A DNA stretch of 64,000 bases from positions 868,001 through 932,000 of the forward strand of contig NZ_CP109467.1 in NCBI RefSeq assembly GCF_036227325.1, read 5' to 3'. Shown here one piece after another: positions 1-9,116 of the stretch. Position numbers and translations under genes: made by a program. Under the pieces are notes generated by a model. That model did no database searches, was not told the origin of the DNA, and saw only the letters and a list, made by a program, of their open reading frames with translations. Each line of letters opens with the position of its first letter. Position 1 is the first letter of the stretch. Origin of the DNA: Streptomyces sp. NBC_01465 (GTDB lineage Bacteria; Actinomycetota; Actinomycetes; Streptomycetales; Streptomycetaceae).

Positions 1-918
<918 letters not shown>

Positions 919-1015
919 TCATTCTCCCATGCCCGAACGATTGCGCAGCCCGGGAGATTCCTCCAGGCCTGCGGTGTGCGTGCTGGTTGCATCCTCCAAG
1001 CGGGGTCCGTGACCG

Positions 1016-1055
1016 GGCGCGGGGCGGGGGCTGTCAGGGACCCCCGCCCCGCGCC
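1016..1055 (-). terminator. Rho-independent-like terminator after the GH9-GH6 cellulase operon
   Basis: A perfect 15-bp inverted repeat (GGCGCGGGGCGGGGG and its complement) has a 10-nt loop and lies 5 nt beyond the GH6 stop codon. Streptomyces terminators often lack a long U tract, as here. Confidence 0.8.
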
Positions 1056-1060
1056 TCGGC

Positions 1061-2026
1061 TCAGGTGCCGTCGATCAGACGGACAGCGAGATCGGGGCTG
1101 AACTGCCCCGCGGGAACGGTGGGGGCGCTGCCGCACTGCCCGTCCGAGTTGCCTGGTGTCTTGACCCAGAGCAGCAGATCGGCGCCGCCTCCCACCTGCG
1201 GTGATGTGCCGAGCTTGCGCCCCGTCGGGTTGCACCACACCCCGTTGGAACCGTTGCCGTTGCGGCTGGTGTCGACGACGAATTTCGGGGTGGAGCCAAG
1301 CTTGGCGGTGACCGCGTTCCCGTACGACACCGAGGCGGCCGTGGTGTAGAAGTTCGACACGTTGACCGAGAATCCCCGGACCCGGTGGACCCCTGCGGAG
1401 TCCAGGCGGCCGGCCATGGTGGTCGCATCGACCCAGTTGGCGTTCCCGGCGTCGAGGTAGGCCCAGGTGTTGGGGGCCTTCTGCTGGAACATCTGGGCGG
1501 CGTAGTCGATCATCGCCAGCCGGTCGCTGATCTGTGCCGAGGTCATGCAGTCGAAGTCCGCCAGCGAGTCGGGCTCGATCACGACGATCGCAGGGCGGTC
1601 GGCGACGGCCGCGGCGAAGGTGGAGATCCAGGTGCGGTACGCGGCGACGCTGCCCGCCCCGCCGGACGATTCGCCGCCGCACGCGTCGCGGCCGGGGATG
1701 TTGTACGCGACCAGGACGGGGAGCTGGCTGTGGCTGGCCGCCGCGCCGACGTAGCTGGAGACCGCGGGGCCGATGCCTCCGCTCTCGTTGGCGAACCAGC
1801 GGGCGATGGGTTTCGACGCGATGGACGACTGGATGCGCGCCGCACGGGAGTCGGAGGGGTTGTTCTTGGCCCACACGGCCGGGCTGGAGTTGGGGTTGAC
1901 GTAGAAACCGCTGGTCAGGCTGATGGGGCTGGCTGTGGCCTGTGCTGTGGCCGTGGTGGCGGCGGGCATGGCGGCCGCCACGGTCAGACAGATCAGGGCA
2001 GTTCGGAGCAGGACTTTCCAACGCAC
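1061..2026 (-). CDS. Secreted GH6 cellulase (endoglucanase/cellobiohydrolase)
   Basis: The 321-aa protein has a signal peptide (VRWKVLLRTALICLTVAAAMPAA, predicted cleavage near TAQA/TASP) and a single GH6 catalytic domain. Diagnostic segments are YNIPGRDAC (Asp114, equivalent of the GH6 catalytic acid), VVIEPDSLA (Asp153) and VDTSRNGNG (Asp252, the second conserved carboxylate). GH6 enzymes are inverting beta-1,4-glucanases acting on cellulose outside the cell. No carbohydrate-binding module is attached, so it is a catalytic-only form of about family domain length. The GTG start is preceded by AGAGGAG. It starts 17 nt after the GH9 stop on the same strand, so the two cellulases are probably cotranscribed. 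Endo versus exo action cannot be told from sequence alone. Confidence 0.93.
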   Translation of the reverse strand: MRWKVLLRTALICLTVAAAMPAATTATAQATASPISLTSGFYVNPNSSPAVWAKNNPSDSRAARIQSSIASKPIARWFANESGGIGPAVSSYVGAAASHSQLPVLVAYNIPGRDACGGESSGGAGSVAAYRTWISTFAAAVADRPAIVVIEPDSLADFDCMTSAQISDRLAMIDYAAQMFQQKAPNTWAYLDAGNANWVDATTMAGRLDSAGVHRVRGFSVNVSNFYTTAASVSYGNAVTAKLGSTPKFVVDTSRNGNGSNGVWCNPTGRKLGTSPQVGGGADLLLWVKTPGNSDGQCGSAPTVPAGQFSPDLAVRLIDGT

Positions 2027-2043
2027 GGTGCTTCTCCTCTGCT

Positions 2044-4263
2044 TCAGCGGGATGCGGATGCGGCGAAGGCCGCCGTCCAGGCGAGCGCCGAGTTCCAGTT
2101 GATCGCGACCTCGTTGGTGGAGTACGAGAAGATGTCGTCGATGTAGCAGGTGGCGGGGGCGCAACCGGGCAGGTTCTGCTGGGCGACCGGGTCCTGCAGA
2201 GCGGAGTTGGGGCCGCCGGCGAGGGATCCGGCCGGCGGGGCGGGCAGGGTGGCGTCGAGCTGGTGGGCCCAGGTGCGGTGGTGCTGGTTGTGGCTGGCCC
2301 GCGTGCCGTAACCGGTGACGAAGGACTGGTTGAGGGCGTTGCGGCCGAGGAGGTAGTCCATCGACTCCAGGACGGCGTCGCGGTAGCGGCCGCGGTGGGT
2401 GAGGTCGTAGGCCGTCGCGATGACCAGGGCGTTGTTGGCGGTGGCGCTGTTGGAACCCCAGACGTAGGCGCCGTCGGCGGGCAGGTAGGGGTTGGGGTAG
2501 CCCTGGGACTGCTCGTCGCGGACGTATCCGTCGGCGACGGCGAGGACCCGCTTGCGGGCGGCGGCGACCATGCGGGCGGGGAAGCGGTTCGGCAGCCGTA
2601 CGACGGTGAGGTCGGCCAGTGCTCCGGTGTCGCGCCAGGAGAATCCCGCGGAGGTGATCTGCGTGTCGATGTGGCGCAGATAACGGCGGTCGCCCGTGGT
2701 GGCGTACAACTCCGTTGCCGCCCAGGAGAATTCGTCGCCGACCTCGGTGTCGTCGTAGGCACCGCCGCCCACGCTGTCGCTGTCCGGGGCGTAGACGTCG
2801 GGGTGGGCGAGCGCGGCCTGCCACGCCGTCCGGGCCGCGGTCAGACAGCGCTGGGCGAATGCCCTGTCGTAGGGGGCCCATACGCGTGCGCACTGGGCCC
2901 CGGCGGCCGCCAGGTTGAGAGTGGCGGCGGTCGACGGCGGGTGGAGGTAGCGCGGCTGGGTGTCGCGGTCGGGACGGGTGGGGAGCGCGGTCCAGGCCAG
3001 GTCGTGGACCTTGTGGTGGACCATGCCGGCCAGGGGTTTGCCGGCGGGCACCTGCATGCTCAGCAGGAACTCCGTCTCCCAGCGCGACTCGTCGAGGACG
3101 TCGGGGACGCCGTTGGAGTTCTCCGGGATGCTCAGCAGTCCGTCGCTGCGCCCGGTCCGGTCGCCCTGGCGCAGTGAGCGCTCGTACGAATCCATCAGCT
3201 GCCAGTCTGCAAGGGCCCCGTTGACGACGTACTTGCCCTGGTCACCGGCGTCGTACCAGCCGCCCTGGACGTTCAGCGAGTAGTCGCAGGTGCCGGGCAG
3301 GCACGGTACTTCGGTGTCGCCCTTGTTCGGTGCGACGCCGACGTGCCCTGCGGGTCTGGCGTAGGCGGCGCCGGCGTACTGCGCCTCGATCGGGGTGCCG
3401 CTGCGCGAGGCGTAGAAGAAGCCGAGGGCGTCCTTGGCGAGCGTCTTGTACGGGTTGTCGGCGATGGCAAAGGGCTCGCTGGACGCGTCGCCGACGACGA
3501 GGGTGTATCCGGTGCCGACGGTACGGACCTTGCTGAAGTCCGCGAGGTGCACATGGTCGCCCGACTCGGCGTCCTCGCCCTGGACGCGGGTGCGTCCTTC
3601 GGCGACCGCCGTACCTGAAGCGTTGAGGAGCCGCCACGGGACGGGGGTGGTCGAGTCGTCGACGACCGATGCCTTCTTGGGGCCCGAGGTCGTGTAGCCG
3701 TACTGGTTGACGCGTACCGGAGAGCCGAAGTCGCGGCCCCCGCCGGGCGCCACGGCACCGCCGGTCAGCGACACGTCGTCGATACACAAGGTGAACGCTT
3801 CGGTGGCGCCGCCCTGTTGGAACGAGAGCTGGCCGCGCAGGCCGGCCACGGTGGAAGTCCCGGTGAATTCAAAGGACTTGGGCGTGGGGCCAAGGGCGAC
3901 CGTCTTGTTGAGCGTCGTCGTGTACGGCGCTGCGGCCAGCTGCAGGACGGAGTGGACGGAGACGCTCCTGGTGGCGGAGGCGGTGAACCGCAGCGTGTAC
4001 GGCTGACCGGCCTCCAGCGGGATGTCGTTCTCCGCGACCATGGAGTCCCAGACATTGGCCGTACCTGCCGGGACGTCGGCGCACAGCCGCCCCAGCTCCA
4101 CGCGGGACGGCGTGTTCCCACTGCTCCACCAGGGAGTCTTCACGCTGTCGAACGTGCCGTTGAGCACGCGTTCGTAGCTTGCGGCGTGCGCGGGCACCGC
4201 CGTCGTGGCGACGAGCAGCGCAGGGGGCAGACAGACTGCGGCCAGTCTGAATCTGAGGGACAT
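2044..4263 (-). CDS. Secreted multidomain GH9 cellulase (CBM4/9-like, Ig-like, GH9)
   Basis: The 739-aa protein begins with a signal peptide ending PAHA (about residue 27). A CBM4/9-like beta-sandwich follows (YERVLNGTFDSVKTPWW onward, about 30-165). Next comes an Ig-like cellulase N-terminal domain (VRVNQYGYTTSGPKKASVV, about 180-260), then the GH9 catalytic domain to the C-terminus. The catalytic DAGD motif gives Asp338 and Asp341, and the general acid is Glu718 in STNEVAINWN. GH9 enzymes of this layout are inverting, often processive endoglucanases. It is the first gene of the cellulase operon and is divergent from the sugar ABC operon. A promoter with an inverted repeat over its -35 lies 50-100 nt upstream. 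Confidence 0.94.
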   Translation of the reverse strand: MSLRFRLAAVCLPPALLVATTAVPAHAASYERVLNGTFDSVKTPWWSSGNTPSRVELGRLCADVPAGTANVWDSMVAENDIPLEAGQPYTLRFTASATRSVSVHSVLQLAAAPYTTTLNKTVALGPTPKSFEFTGTSTVAGLRGQLSFQQGGATEAFTLCIDDVSLTGGAVAPGGGRDFGSPVRVNQYGYTTSGPKKASVVDDSTTPVPWRLLNASGTAVAEGRTRVQGEDAESGDHVHLADFSKVRTVGTGYTLVVGDASSEPFAIADNPYKTLAKDALGFFYASRSGTPIEAQYAGAAYARPAGHVGVAPNKGDTEVPCLPGTCDYSLNVQGGWYDAGDQGKYVVNGALADWQLMDSYERSLRQGDRTGRSDGLLSIPENSNGVPDVLDESRWETEFLLSMQVPAGKPLAGMVHHKVHDLAWTALPTRPDRDTQPRYLHPPSTAATLNLAAAGAQCARVWAPYDRAFAQRCLTAARTAWQAALAHPDVYAPDSDSVGGGAYDDTEVGDEFSWAATELYATTGDRRYLRHIDTQITSAGFSWRDTGALADLTVVRLPNRFPARMVAAARKRVLAVADGYVRDEQSQGYPNPYLPADGAYVWGSNSATANNALVIATAYDLTHRGRYRDAVLESMDYLLGRNALNQSFVTGYGTRASHNQHHRTWAHQLDATLPAPPAGSLAGGPNSALQDPVAQQNLPGCAPATCYIDDIFSYSTNEVAINWNSALAWTAAFAASASR

Positions 4264-4316
4264 ACCGGGCCCTTCTCGATGGCAGGGATCCCGGCTCGGT
4301 GCGGCGTCAGTGCCAG

Positions 4317-4345
4317 ATGCTCGCCTCGGCCGCGAGAGGTGTCAA
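4317..4345 (-). promoter_or_regulatory. Candidate sigma70-type promoter for GH9-GH6 operon
   Basis: On the minus strand TTGACA (4340-4345) is followed by a 17-nt spacer and GAGCAT (4317-4322). The -35 is perfect and the -10 is weak (2 of 3 key positions). Transcription would start about 45 nt upstream of the GH9 ATG. Confidence 0.55.
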
Positions 4346-4362
4346 CGCTTTCGACGCGTTCA
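4342..4362. promoter_or_regulatory. Candidate operator overlapping the cellulase -35
   Basis: Half-sites TCAACGC and GCGTTCA form a 7-bp inverted repeat with one mismatch and a 7-nt spacer. The site covers the -35 hexamer of the cellulase promoter, the expected position for a repressor. It does not resemble the motif repeated upstream of the ABC operon, so a second regulator may act here. Confidence 0.4.
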
Positions 4363-4426
4363 ACTCATGAAACTTTCTCCGTCCCGGCTCTTCCCTTCTG
4401 CGGCAAAGTCCTTCTAATCTCCGGGC

Positions 4427-4440
4427 TGTTACCGCTCCCA
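4427..4440. promoter_or_regulatory. LacI-family-type operator candidate, copy 1
   Basis: TGTTACCGCTCCCA has a right half (GCTCCCA) identical to the half-site of the CebR/CelR operator TGGGAGCGCTCCCA, while the left half TGTTACC differs. The first 13 nt recur exactly 108 nt downstream. The likely ligand is the LacI regulator encoded at 9117-10118; this is inference. Confidence 0.5.
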
Positions 4441-4534
4441 GTTTTGACCGGGAGCGAACACCATCACCGGCTACGACTGTGGCGTCAACCCAGGTAAACG
4501 GTGTGAAAACGGCCTCGGACGAGGCCATTCCGAT

Positions 4535-4548
4535 TGTTACCGCTCCCG
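4535..4548. promoter_or_regulatory. LacI-family-type operator candidate, copy 2
   Basis: TGTTACCGCTCCCG repeats 13 of 14 positions of the copy at 4427. It lies about 32 nt upstream of the binding-protein ATG, in the likely core promoter or 5' leader of the sugar-import operon. Confidence 0.5.
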
Positions 4549-4579
4549 GAAACTCTCCGGCGAGACTGGAGGCACCCGC

Positions 4580-5866
4580 ATGACCGCTCGACTTGGAAGA
4601 GTGCTGCTCGCGACCGCTGTCGCCGGCACGCTCATGGCCACCGCCGCCTGCGGCTCGGGGGACGACAGCGCCTCCGACTCGGGGAAGACCACCCTGGTCG
4701 TCAAGACCTTCGCCCAGTTCGGCTACGAGGATCTCTACAAGGAGTACGAGGCGAGCCACCCCGGCATCACGATCAAGGAGGAGAACATCGCCAAGCTGGG
4801 CGACTACTCCCCCAAGCTCCAGCAGTGGATGGCCACCGGGCGCGGCGCCGGTGACGTGGTGGCCCTGGAGGAGGGCATCCTCACCCAGTTCATGGACAAG
4901 CCCGACCAGTTCGTCAACCTGCTCGACCACGGTGCGGGCAAGCTCAAGGGCAACTTCCTCGACTGGAAGTGGAAGCAGGCGCTGACCCGCGACGGTAAGA
5001 CGCTCGTCGGGCTCGGCACCGACGTCGGCGCCCAGGGCATGTGCTACCGCACCGACCTGTTCAAGAAGGCAGGGCTGCCCACCGACCGCGAGCAGGTCGG
5101 CGCACTCTGGCCGACCTGGGACGACTACCTGGCCACGGGCAAGAAGTTCACCGCCGCCGACACCGGCGCCCACTTCTTCGACTCCGCCGGCTCGATCTAC
5201 CAGAACATCCTGATGCAGCAGGGCGACCACACGTACTACGACACCGACAACAAGCTCGTCATCGACAGCAATCCGGGCGTCAAGGCGGCCTGGGACAAGA
5301 CCGTGGAGATGGTCGACGCCAAGCTGTCCGGCAACATCGCCCAGTGGAGCCCGCAGTGGAACGCCGGCTTCAAGAAGGGAACGTTCGCCACGATCCCGTG
5401 TCCCTCCTGGATGCTCGCCACCATCGAGAAGCAGGCAGGGCCGGAAAGCGCCGGCAAGTGGGACGTGGCCAAGGTGCCCGGCAGTGGTGCGGTACGAGGG
5501 GGCTCCTTCCTCGCCGTACCCAAGCAGAGCAAGCACCAGAAGGAGGCCGCCGAGCTGGCGGAGTTCCTGACCAGTGCGAAGGGCCAGACGGCCGCCTTCA
5601 AGTCCAAGGGCAACTTCCCCTCGTCCCTCCAGGCCATCGACGATCCCGCCGTACAGGGCTCCACCAACGCCTACTTCAACAACGCCCCCGTCGGAAAGAT
5701 CTTCGGCGCGAGCGTGAAGGCGCTGCACCCGGTCTACCTCGGCCCCGACAACCTCCCGGTGGACGACCGCGTCACCAACGCCCTGGCCGCGATCGAGCAG
5801 GGCAAGCTCACGCCGGACGCCGCCTGGGACACGGCGGTCGACGAGGCGAAGCGCGCAGCCAAGTAA
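4580..5866 (+). CDS. ABC transporter sugar-binding lipoprotein (probable cello-oligosaccharide)
   Basis: The 428-aa protein has a lipoprotein-type signal peptide (MTARLGRVLLATAVAGTLMATAAC, lipidated Cys24) followed by a family 1 extracellular solute-binding domain. It would capture oligosaccharides outside the membrane and hand them to the two permeases that follow. GGAGG lies 7 nt before the ATG. The context (divergent cellulases, downstream beta-glucosidase and LacI regulator) points to cellobiose/cello-oligosaccharides, as in CebE. Other beta-glucosides or xylo-oligosaccharides remain possible because specificity cannot be read from the sequence. No ATPase gene is in the operon; such importers in Streptomyces use the shared ATPase MsiK, encoded elsewhere. 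Confidence 0.88.
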   Translation: MTARLGRVLLATAVAGTLMATAACGSGDDSASDSGKTTLVVKTFAQFGYEDLYKEYEASHPGITIKEENIAKLGDYSPKLQQWMATGRGAGDVVALEEGILTQFMDKPDQFVNLLDHGAGKLKGNFLDWKWKQALTRDGKTLVGLGTDVGAQGMCYRTDLFKKAGLPTDREQVGALWPTWDDYLATGKKFTAADTGAHFFDSAGSIYQNILMQQGDHTYYDTDNKLVIDSNPGVKAAWDKTVEMVDAKLSGNIAQWSPQWNAGFKKGTFATIPCPSWMLATIEKQAGPESAGKWDVAKVPGSGAVRGGSFLAVPKQSKHQKEAAELAEFLTSAKGQTAAFKSKGNFPSSLQAIDDPAVQGSTNAYFNNAPVGKIFGASVKALHPVYLGPDNLPVDDRVTNALAAIEQGKLTPDAAWDTAVDEAKRAAK

Positions 5867-5873
5867 CCCTGCC

Positions 5874-5919
5874 GTCGGCCGGGGCGCGAAAGCCGGAACC
5901 ACCCCGCGCCCCCGCCGAC
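5874..5919 (+). terminator. Intercistronic hairpin between binding protein and permease genes
   Basis: A 15-bp inverted repeat with one mismatch (GTCGGCCGGGGCGCG against CGCGCCCCCGCCGAC) has a 16-nt loop and sits 8 nt after the binding-protein stop. Such structures usually allow partial termination or 3'-end protection, so that binding protein is made in excess over permease. Confidence 0.6.
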
Positions 5920-5947
5920 GCCCGCACCACACCCAGAAGGACTCGCT

Positions 5948-6913
5948 GTGCCAACTCATCTGCGGCAGCGCCCCGTTGCGCCCGCCGCCCCCGCCCCGGG
6001 CCCCTCCCCCGACGCCCCGCGCGCCCGGCTGCTGTCCCGGCTGGACACCAAGGGCTCCCCGTACCTCTTCCTCGCCCCGTTCTACGTCGTCTTCGCCGTC
6101 TTCGGGCTCTTCCCGCTCGGCTACACCGCCTGGGTCTCGCTGCACTCCTGGTCGATGTCCGGCAAGGGCAGCTTCATCGGCTTCGACAACTACACCGAGC
6201 TCTTCGCCGACCCCGACTTTTGGAACGCCCTCTTCAACACCCTGGGCATGCTGGCCCTCGCCACCGTCCCCCAGCTGTTCATCGCCCTCGTCCTGGCCGG
6301 ACTGCTCAACCAGAAACTGCGCGCCACCACCCTCCTGCGCATGGGCGTCCTCCTGCCGATCGTCACCTCGGTCGCCGCCGTGGGCATCGTCTTCAGCCAG
6401 ATCTTCGACCGCGACGCCGGCATGGCGAACGGCCTCCTCGGCCTGGTCGGCGTCCATCCGATCGACTGGCGCGCCGACAAGTGGTCGTCCTGGCTTGCCA
6501 TTTCGACCATGGTCAACTGGCGCTGGACCGGCTACAACGCACTCATCTACCTGGCCGCCATGCAGTCGATCCCCCGCGAGCTGTACGAGGCCGCGGACAT
6601 CGACGGCGCCGGCCGGATGCGCCAGCTGTGGAGCATCACGGTCCCGATGATCCGCCCCGCCGTGATCTTCACCGTCATCTCCTCGACCATCGCCGGGATG
6701 CAGCTCTTCACCGAGCCGCTCATCTTCGGGCAGGGCAACTACGCGATCTCCGGCGGCACTCTGCACCAGTTCCAGACCCTGTCGATGTACATGTTCGAGA
6801 AGGCCTTCAGGGACTTCGACTACGGATACGGATCCGCCGTCGCCTGGATGATCTTCCTCGTCATCATGCTCCTCACCCTGATCAACTTCCTCGTCGTACG
6901 AAGGGCGAAGTAG
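5948..6913 (+). CDS. Sugar ABC transporter permease, MalF/CebF type
   Basis: The 321-aa integral membrane protein has about six transmembrane helices beginning at [21 protein letters not shown] (about residue 38). The EAA loop that docks to the ATPase is visible as [21 protein letters not shown]. The first 30 residues are proline/alanine-rich and cytoplasmic. The GTG start has AGAAGGA upstream (5935-5941). The second permease begins 2 nt after the stop, consistent with translational coupling. The protein forms half of the membrane channel of a CUT1-type oligosaccharide importer. Confidence 0.9.
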   Translation: MPTHLRQRPVAPAAPAPGPSPDAPRARLLSRLDTKGSPYLFLAPFYVVFAVFGLFPLGYTAWVSLHSWSMSGKGSFIGFDNYTELFADPDFWNALFNTLGMLALATVPQLFIALVLAGLLNQKLRATTLLRMGVLLPIVTSVAAVGIVFSQIFDRDAGMANGLLGLVGVHPIDWRADKWSSWLAISTMVNWRWTGYNALIYLAAMQSIPRELYEAADIDGAGRMRQLWSITVPMIRPAVIFTVISSTIAGMQLFTEPLIFGQGNYAISGGTLHQFQTLSMYMFEKAFRDFDYGYGSAVAWMIFLVIMLLTLINFLVVRRAK

Positions 6914-6915
6914 CC

Positions 6916-7737
6916 GTGCGCAGAACCAGCCCCCTGGTCTACCTCACCCTGATCGCCGCGATAGCCCTCTCCGCATTCCCCCTCTACTGGCTCTTCGTCG
7001 TCGCCTCCCGCTCCAACGACATCGTCGGCGACTGGCCCCCGCCCCTGATCCCCGGCAGCCACCTCCTCGACAACGTCTCGCGGCTCTTCGACGCCGAGGA
7101 CGCCCACTTCCTCAAGGGCATGCTCAACTCGGCGATCGCCTCGCTCGCCGTCACCGTGTCCGTGGTCTTCTTCAGCTCCCTGGCGGGCTTCGCCTTCGCC
7201 AAACTCCGCTTCCGCGGAAAGAACTTCCTGCTCATGATCATCCTCGGCACCATGATGATCCCGGTCCAGATGGGCATCATCCCGCTCTACATGATCATGG
7301 TGAACTTCGGCTGGGAGAACCGCCTCCAGGCCGTCATCGTGCCGTTCCTCGTCTCGGCGTTCGGGGTCTTCCTGATGCGCCAGTACGCCGAGCGCGCGGT
7401 TCCCGACGAGCTGATCGAGGCCGCCCGCGTGGACGGCTGCCACACCTTCCGGATCTTCTGGACGGTGGTCATGCCGGCCCTGCGCCCGGGCGCTGCGGTC
7501 CTGGGCCTGTTCACCTTCATGGGCACCTGGAACGAATTCCTCTGGCCGCTGGCCGTCCTGGAGGCGGACAACCCCACGGTCCAGTTCTCCCTCAACCAGC
7601 TCTCCACCTCGTACTACACCGACTACACCCTGATGTTCTCGGGAGCTCTGGTCGCCACCGTGCCGCTGCTCCTCGTCTTCCTCGTCTCCGGGAAGCAGAT
7701 CATCGGCGGCATCATGGAAGGGGCGGTCAAGTCATGA
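6916..7737 (+). CDS. Sugar ABC transporter permease, MalG/CebG type
   Basis: The 273-aa membrane protein has its first helix at [20 protein letters not shown]. It carries the MalG-type EAA loop [21 protein letters not shown] and the family segment [15 protein letters not shown]. The GTG start lies 2 nt after the upstream permease stop; the gene overlaps the GH1 gene by 4 nt (ATGA). It completes the membrane part of the importer with the 5948-6913 protein. The C-terminus [14 protein letters not shown] is typical for CUT1 permeases, so the gene looks full length. Confidence 0.92.
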   Translation: MRRTSPLVYLTLIAAIALSAFPLYWLFVVASRSNDIVGDWPPPLIPGSHLLDNVSRLFDAEDAHFLKGMLNSAIASLAVTVSVVFFSSLAGFAFAKLRFRGKNFLLMIILGTMMIPVQMGIIPLYMIMVNFGWENRLQAVIVPFLVSAFGVFLMRQYAERAVPDELIEAARVDGCHTFRIFWTVVMPALRPGAAVLGLFTFMGTWNEFLWPLAVLEADNPTVQFSLNQLSTSYYTDYTLMFSGALVATVPLLLVFLVSGKQIIGGIMEGAVKS

Positions 7738-9056
7738 CCCGGTTCGATCCCAGCTTCCTCTGGGGCGCGGCCACTTCCGGCTATCAGATCGAGGGCGCGG
7801 TCACCGAGGACGGACGCACCCCCTCCATCTGGGACACCTTCTCGGCAACACCGGGCAAGATCCTGGGCGGAGACACCGGCGCCGTGGCGGCCGACCACTA
7901 CCACCGCTACCCCGAGGACATCGCGCTGATGTCCCAACTGGGCCTGCGCGCCTACCGCTTCTCGCTCGCCTGGCCCCGCATCCAGCCGGACGGCCGCGGC
8001 CCCGCCAACCCCAAGGGCCTCGACTTCTACCGCCGCCTGACCGACACCCTCCTGGAGCACGGCATCCAGCCCTGGCCGACGCTCTACCACTGGGACCTTC
8101 CCCAGCCCCTGGAGGACAAGGGCGGCTGGCCCGCGCGGGACACCGCGGAGCGCTTCGCCGAGTACGCCTCGCTCGCGTACGAAGCCCTCGGTGACCGCAT
8201 CCCGGCCTGGACCACCCTCAACGAGCCCTGGTGCTCGGCCTTCCTCGGGTACGCCACCGGCCGCCACGCCCCCGGCCGCCGCGAGCCGGCAGCCGCCGTA
8301 CGGGCCGCCCACCATCTCCTCCTGGGCCACGGCCTCGCGGCCGAGGCGATGCCGGACGCCCGCGTGGGCATCACCCTCAACCTCACCCACGTGACACCCC
8401 GCTCGAACGACCCCGCCGACCTCGACGCGGCCCGCCGCATCGACGGCATGCAGAACCGCCTCTTCCTCGACCCGCTCCTGCGCGCCGCCTACCCCGAGGA
8501 CGTACTCGACGACCTCGGCGACATCACCGGCACCGACCACATCCGGCCCGGCGACCTGAAGACGATCGCGGCCCCGCTCGACTTCCTCGGTATCAACTAC
8601 TACGCGCCGATGCTGGTCGCCCACAGCACCGAACCGACCCCGTCCGCCTACGTGGGATCCCCCTTCGTCGACATCGCCGACGGCGGCCGCCCGAAGACCG
8701 CCATGGGCTGGGAGATCGACGAACACGGCCTGCACGACCTCCTGTTGAGACTCAGGGCCGACTACCCCGAGGTGCCGCTGTACGTCACCGAGAACGGCGC
8801 CGCCTTCGACGAAGCGATCCACGACACGGCCCGCATCGCCTACCTCGACGGCCATCTGCGCGCCTGCGCCCGCGCGATCACCCAAGGCGTCCCGCTCAAG
8901 GGCTACTTCGTCTGGTCCCTCCTCGACAACTTCGAGTGGTCCTACGGCTACTCCCAGCGCTTCGGCATCGTGCACGTCGACTACCCCACCCAGCGCCGCA
9001 CCCCCAAGGACAGCGCCCGCTGGTACGCCGCCGTCATCGAGCGTGGCGGACTGTGA
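7734..9056 (+). CDS. GH1 beta-glucosidase, cytoplasmic
   Basis: The 440-aa GH1 enzyme shows [15 protein letters not shown] at the N-terminus, TLNEP with acid/base Glu164, and YVTENGAAF with nucleophile Glu353. Late conserved segments are [17 protein letters not shown] and [10 protein letters not shown]. There is no signal peptide, so it acts on sugars after import, converting cellobiose and similar beta-glucosides to glucose by a retaining mechanism. The ATG overlaps the permease stop, placing it firmly in the transport operon in the way bglC follows cebEFG in other streptomycetes. Length and motifs are complete. Confidence 0.93.
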   Translation: MTRFDPSFLWGAATSGYQIEGAVTEDGRTPSIWDTFSATPGKILGGDTGAVAADHYHRYPEDIALMSQLGLRAYRFSLAWPRIQPDGRGPANPKGLDFYRRLTDTLLEHGIQPWPTLYHWDLPQPLEDKGGWPARDTAERFAEYASLAYEALGDRIPAWTTLNEPWCSAFLGYATGRHAPGRREPAAAVRAAHHLLLGHGLAAEAMPDARVGITLNLTHVTPRSNDPADLDAARRIDGMQNRLFLDPLLRAAYPEDVLDDLGDITGTDHIRPGDLKTIAAPLDFLGINYYAPMLVAHSTEPTPSAYVGSPFVDIADGGRPKTAMGWEIDEHGLHDLLLRLRADYPEVPLYVTENGAAFDEAIHDTARIAYLDGHLRACARAITQGVPLKGYFVWSLLDNFEWSYGYSQRFGIVHVDYPTQRRTPKDSARWYAAVIERGGL

Positions 9057-9116
9057 ACCACCGGCCTAGAGTTCTGATGTTCACCACCTCGAACGACCCA
9101 CAGGAGCAGCCCGCAC

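Larger units (their letters stand above)
4264..4579. promoter_or_regulatory. Divergent control region between cellulase operon and sugar-import operon (316 bp, no gene)
   Basis: The region holds the minus-strand cellulase promoter (4317-4345), an imperfect inverted repeat over its -35 (4342-4362), a GAAACTTTC motif (4369-4377), two copies of a LacI-type motif (4427-4440 and 4535-4548), an inverted pair CGCTCCC/GGGAGCG with a 10-nt spacer (4433-4456), and a palindrome GGCCTCGGACGAGGCC (4511-4526). No reading frame with coding character was seen. Confidence 0.75.

Noticed and set aside
4264..4579. Classic CebR palindrome TGGGAGCGCTCCCA
   Set aside because: Not present; only the half-site GCTCCCA within TGTTACCGCTCCCA and a spaced CGCTCCC/GGGAGCG pair were found.
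4307..6766. 819-aa open frame on the minus strand opposite the sugar-binding protein and first permease
   Set aside because: Composition typical of antisense frames; both plus-strand genes have signal, membrane and EAA motifs.
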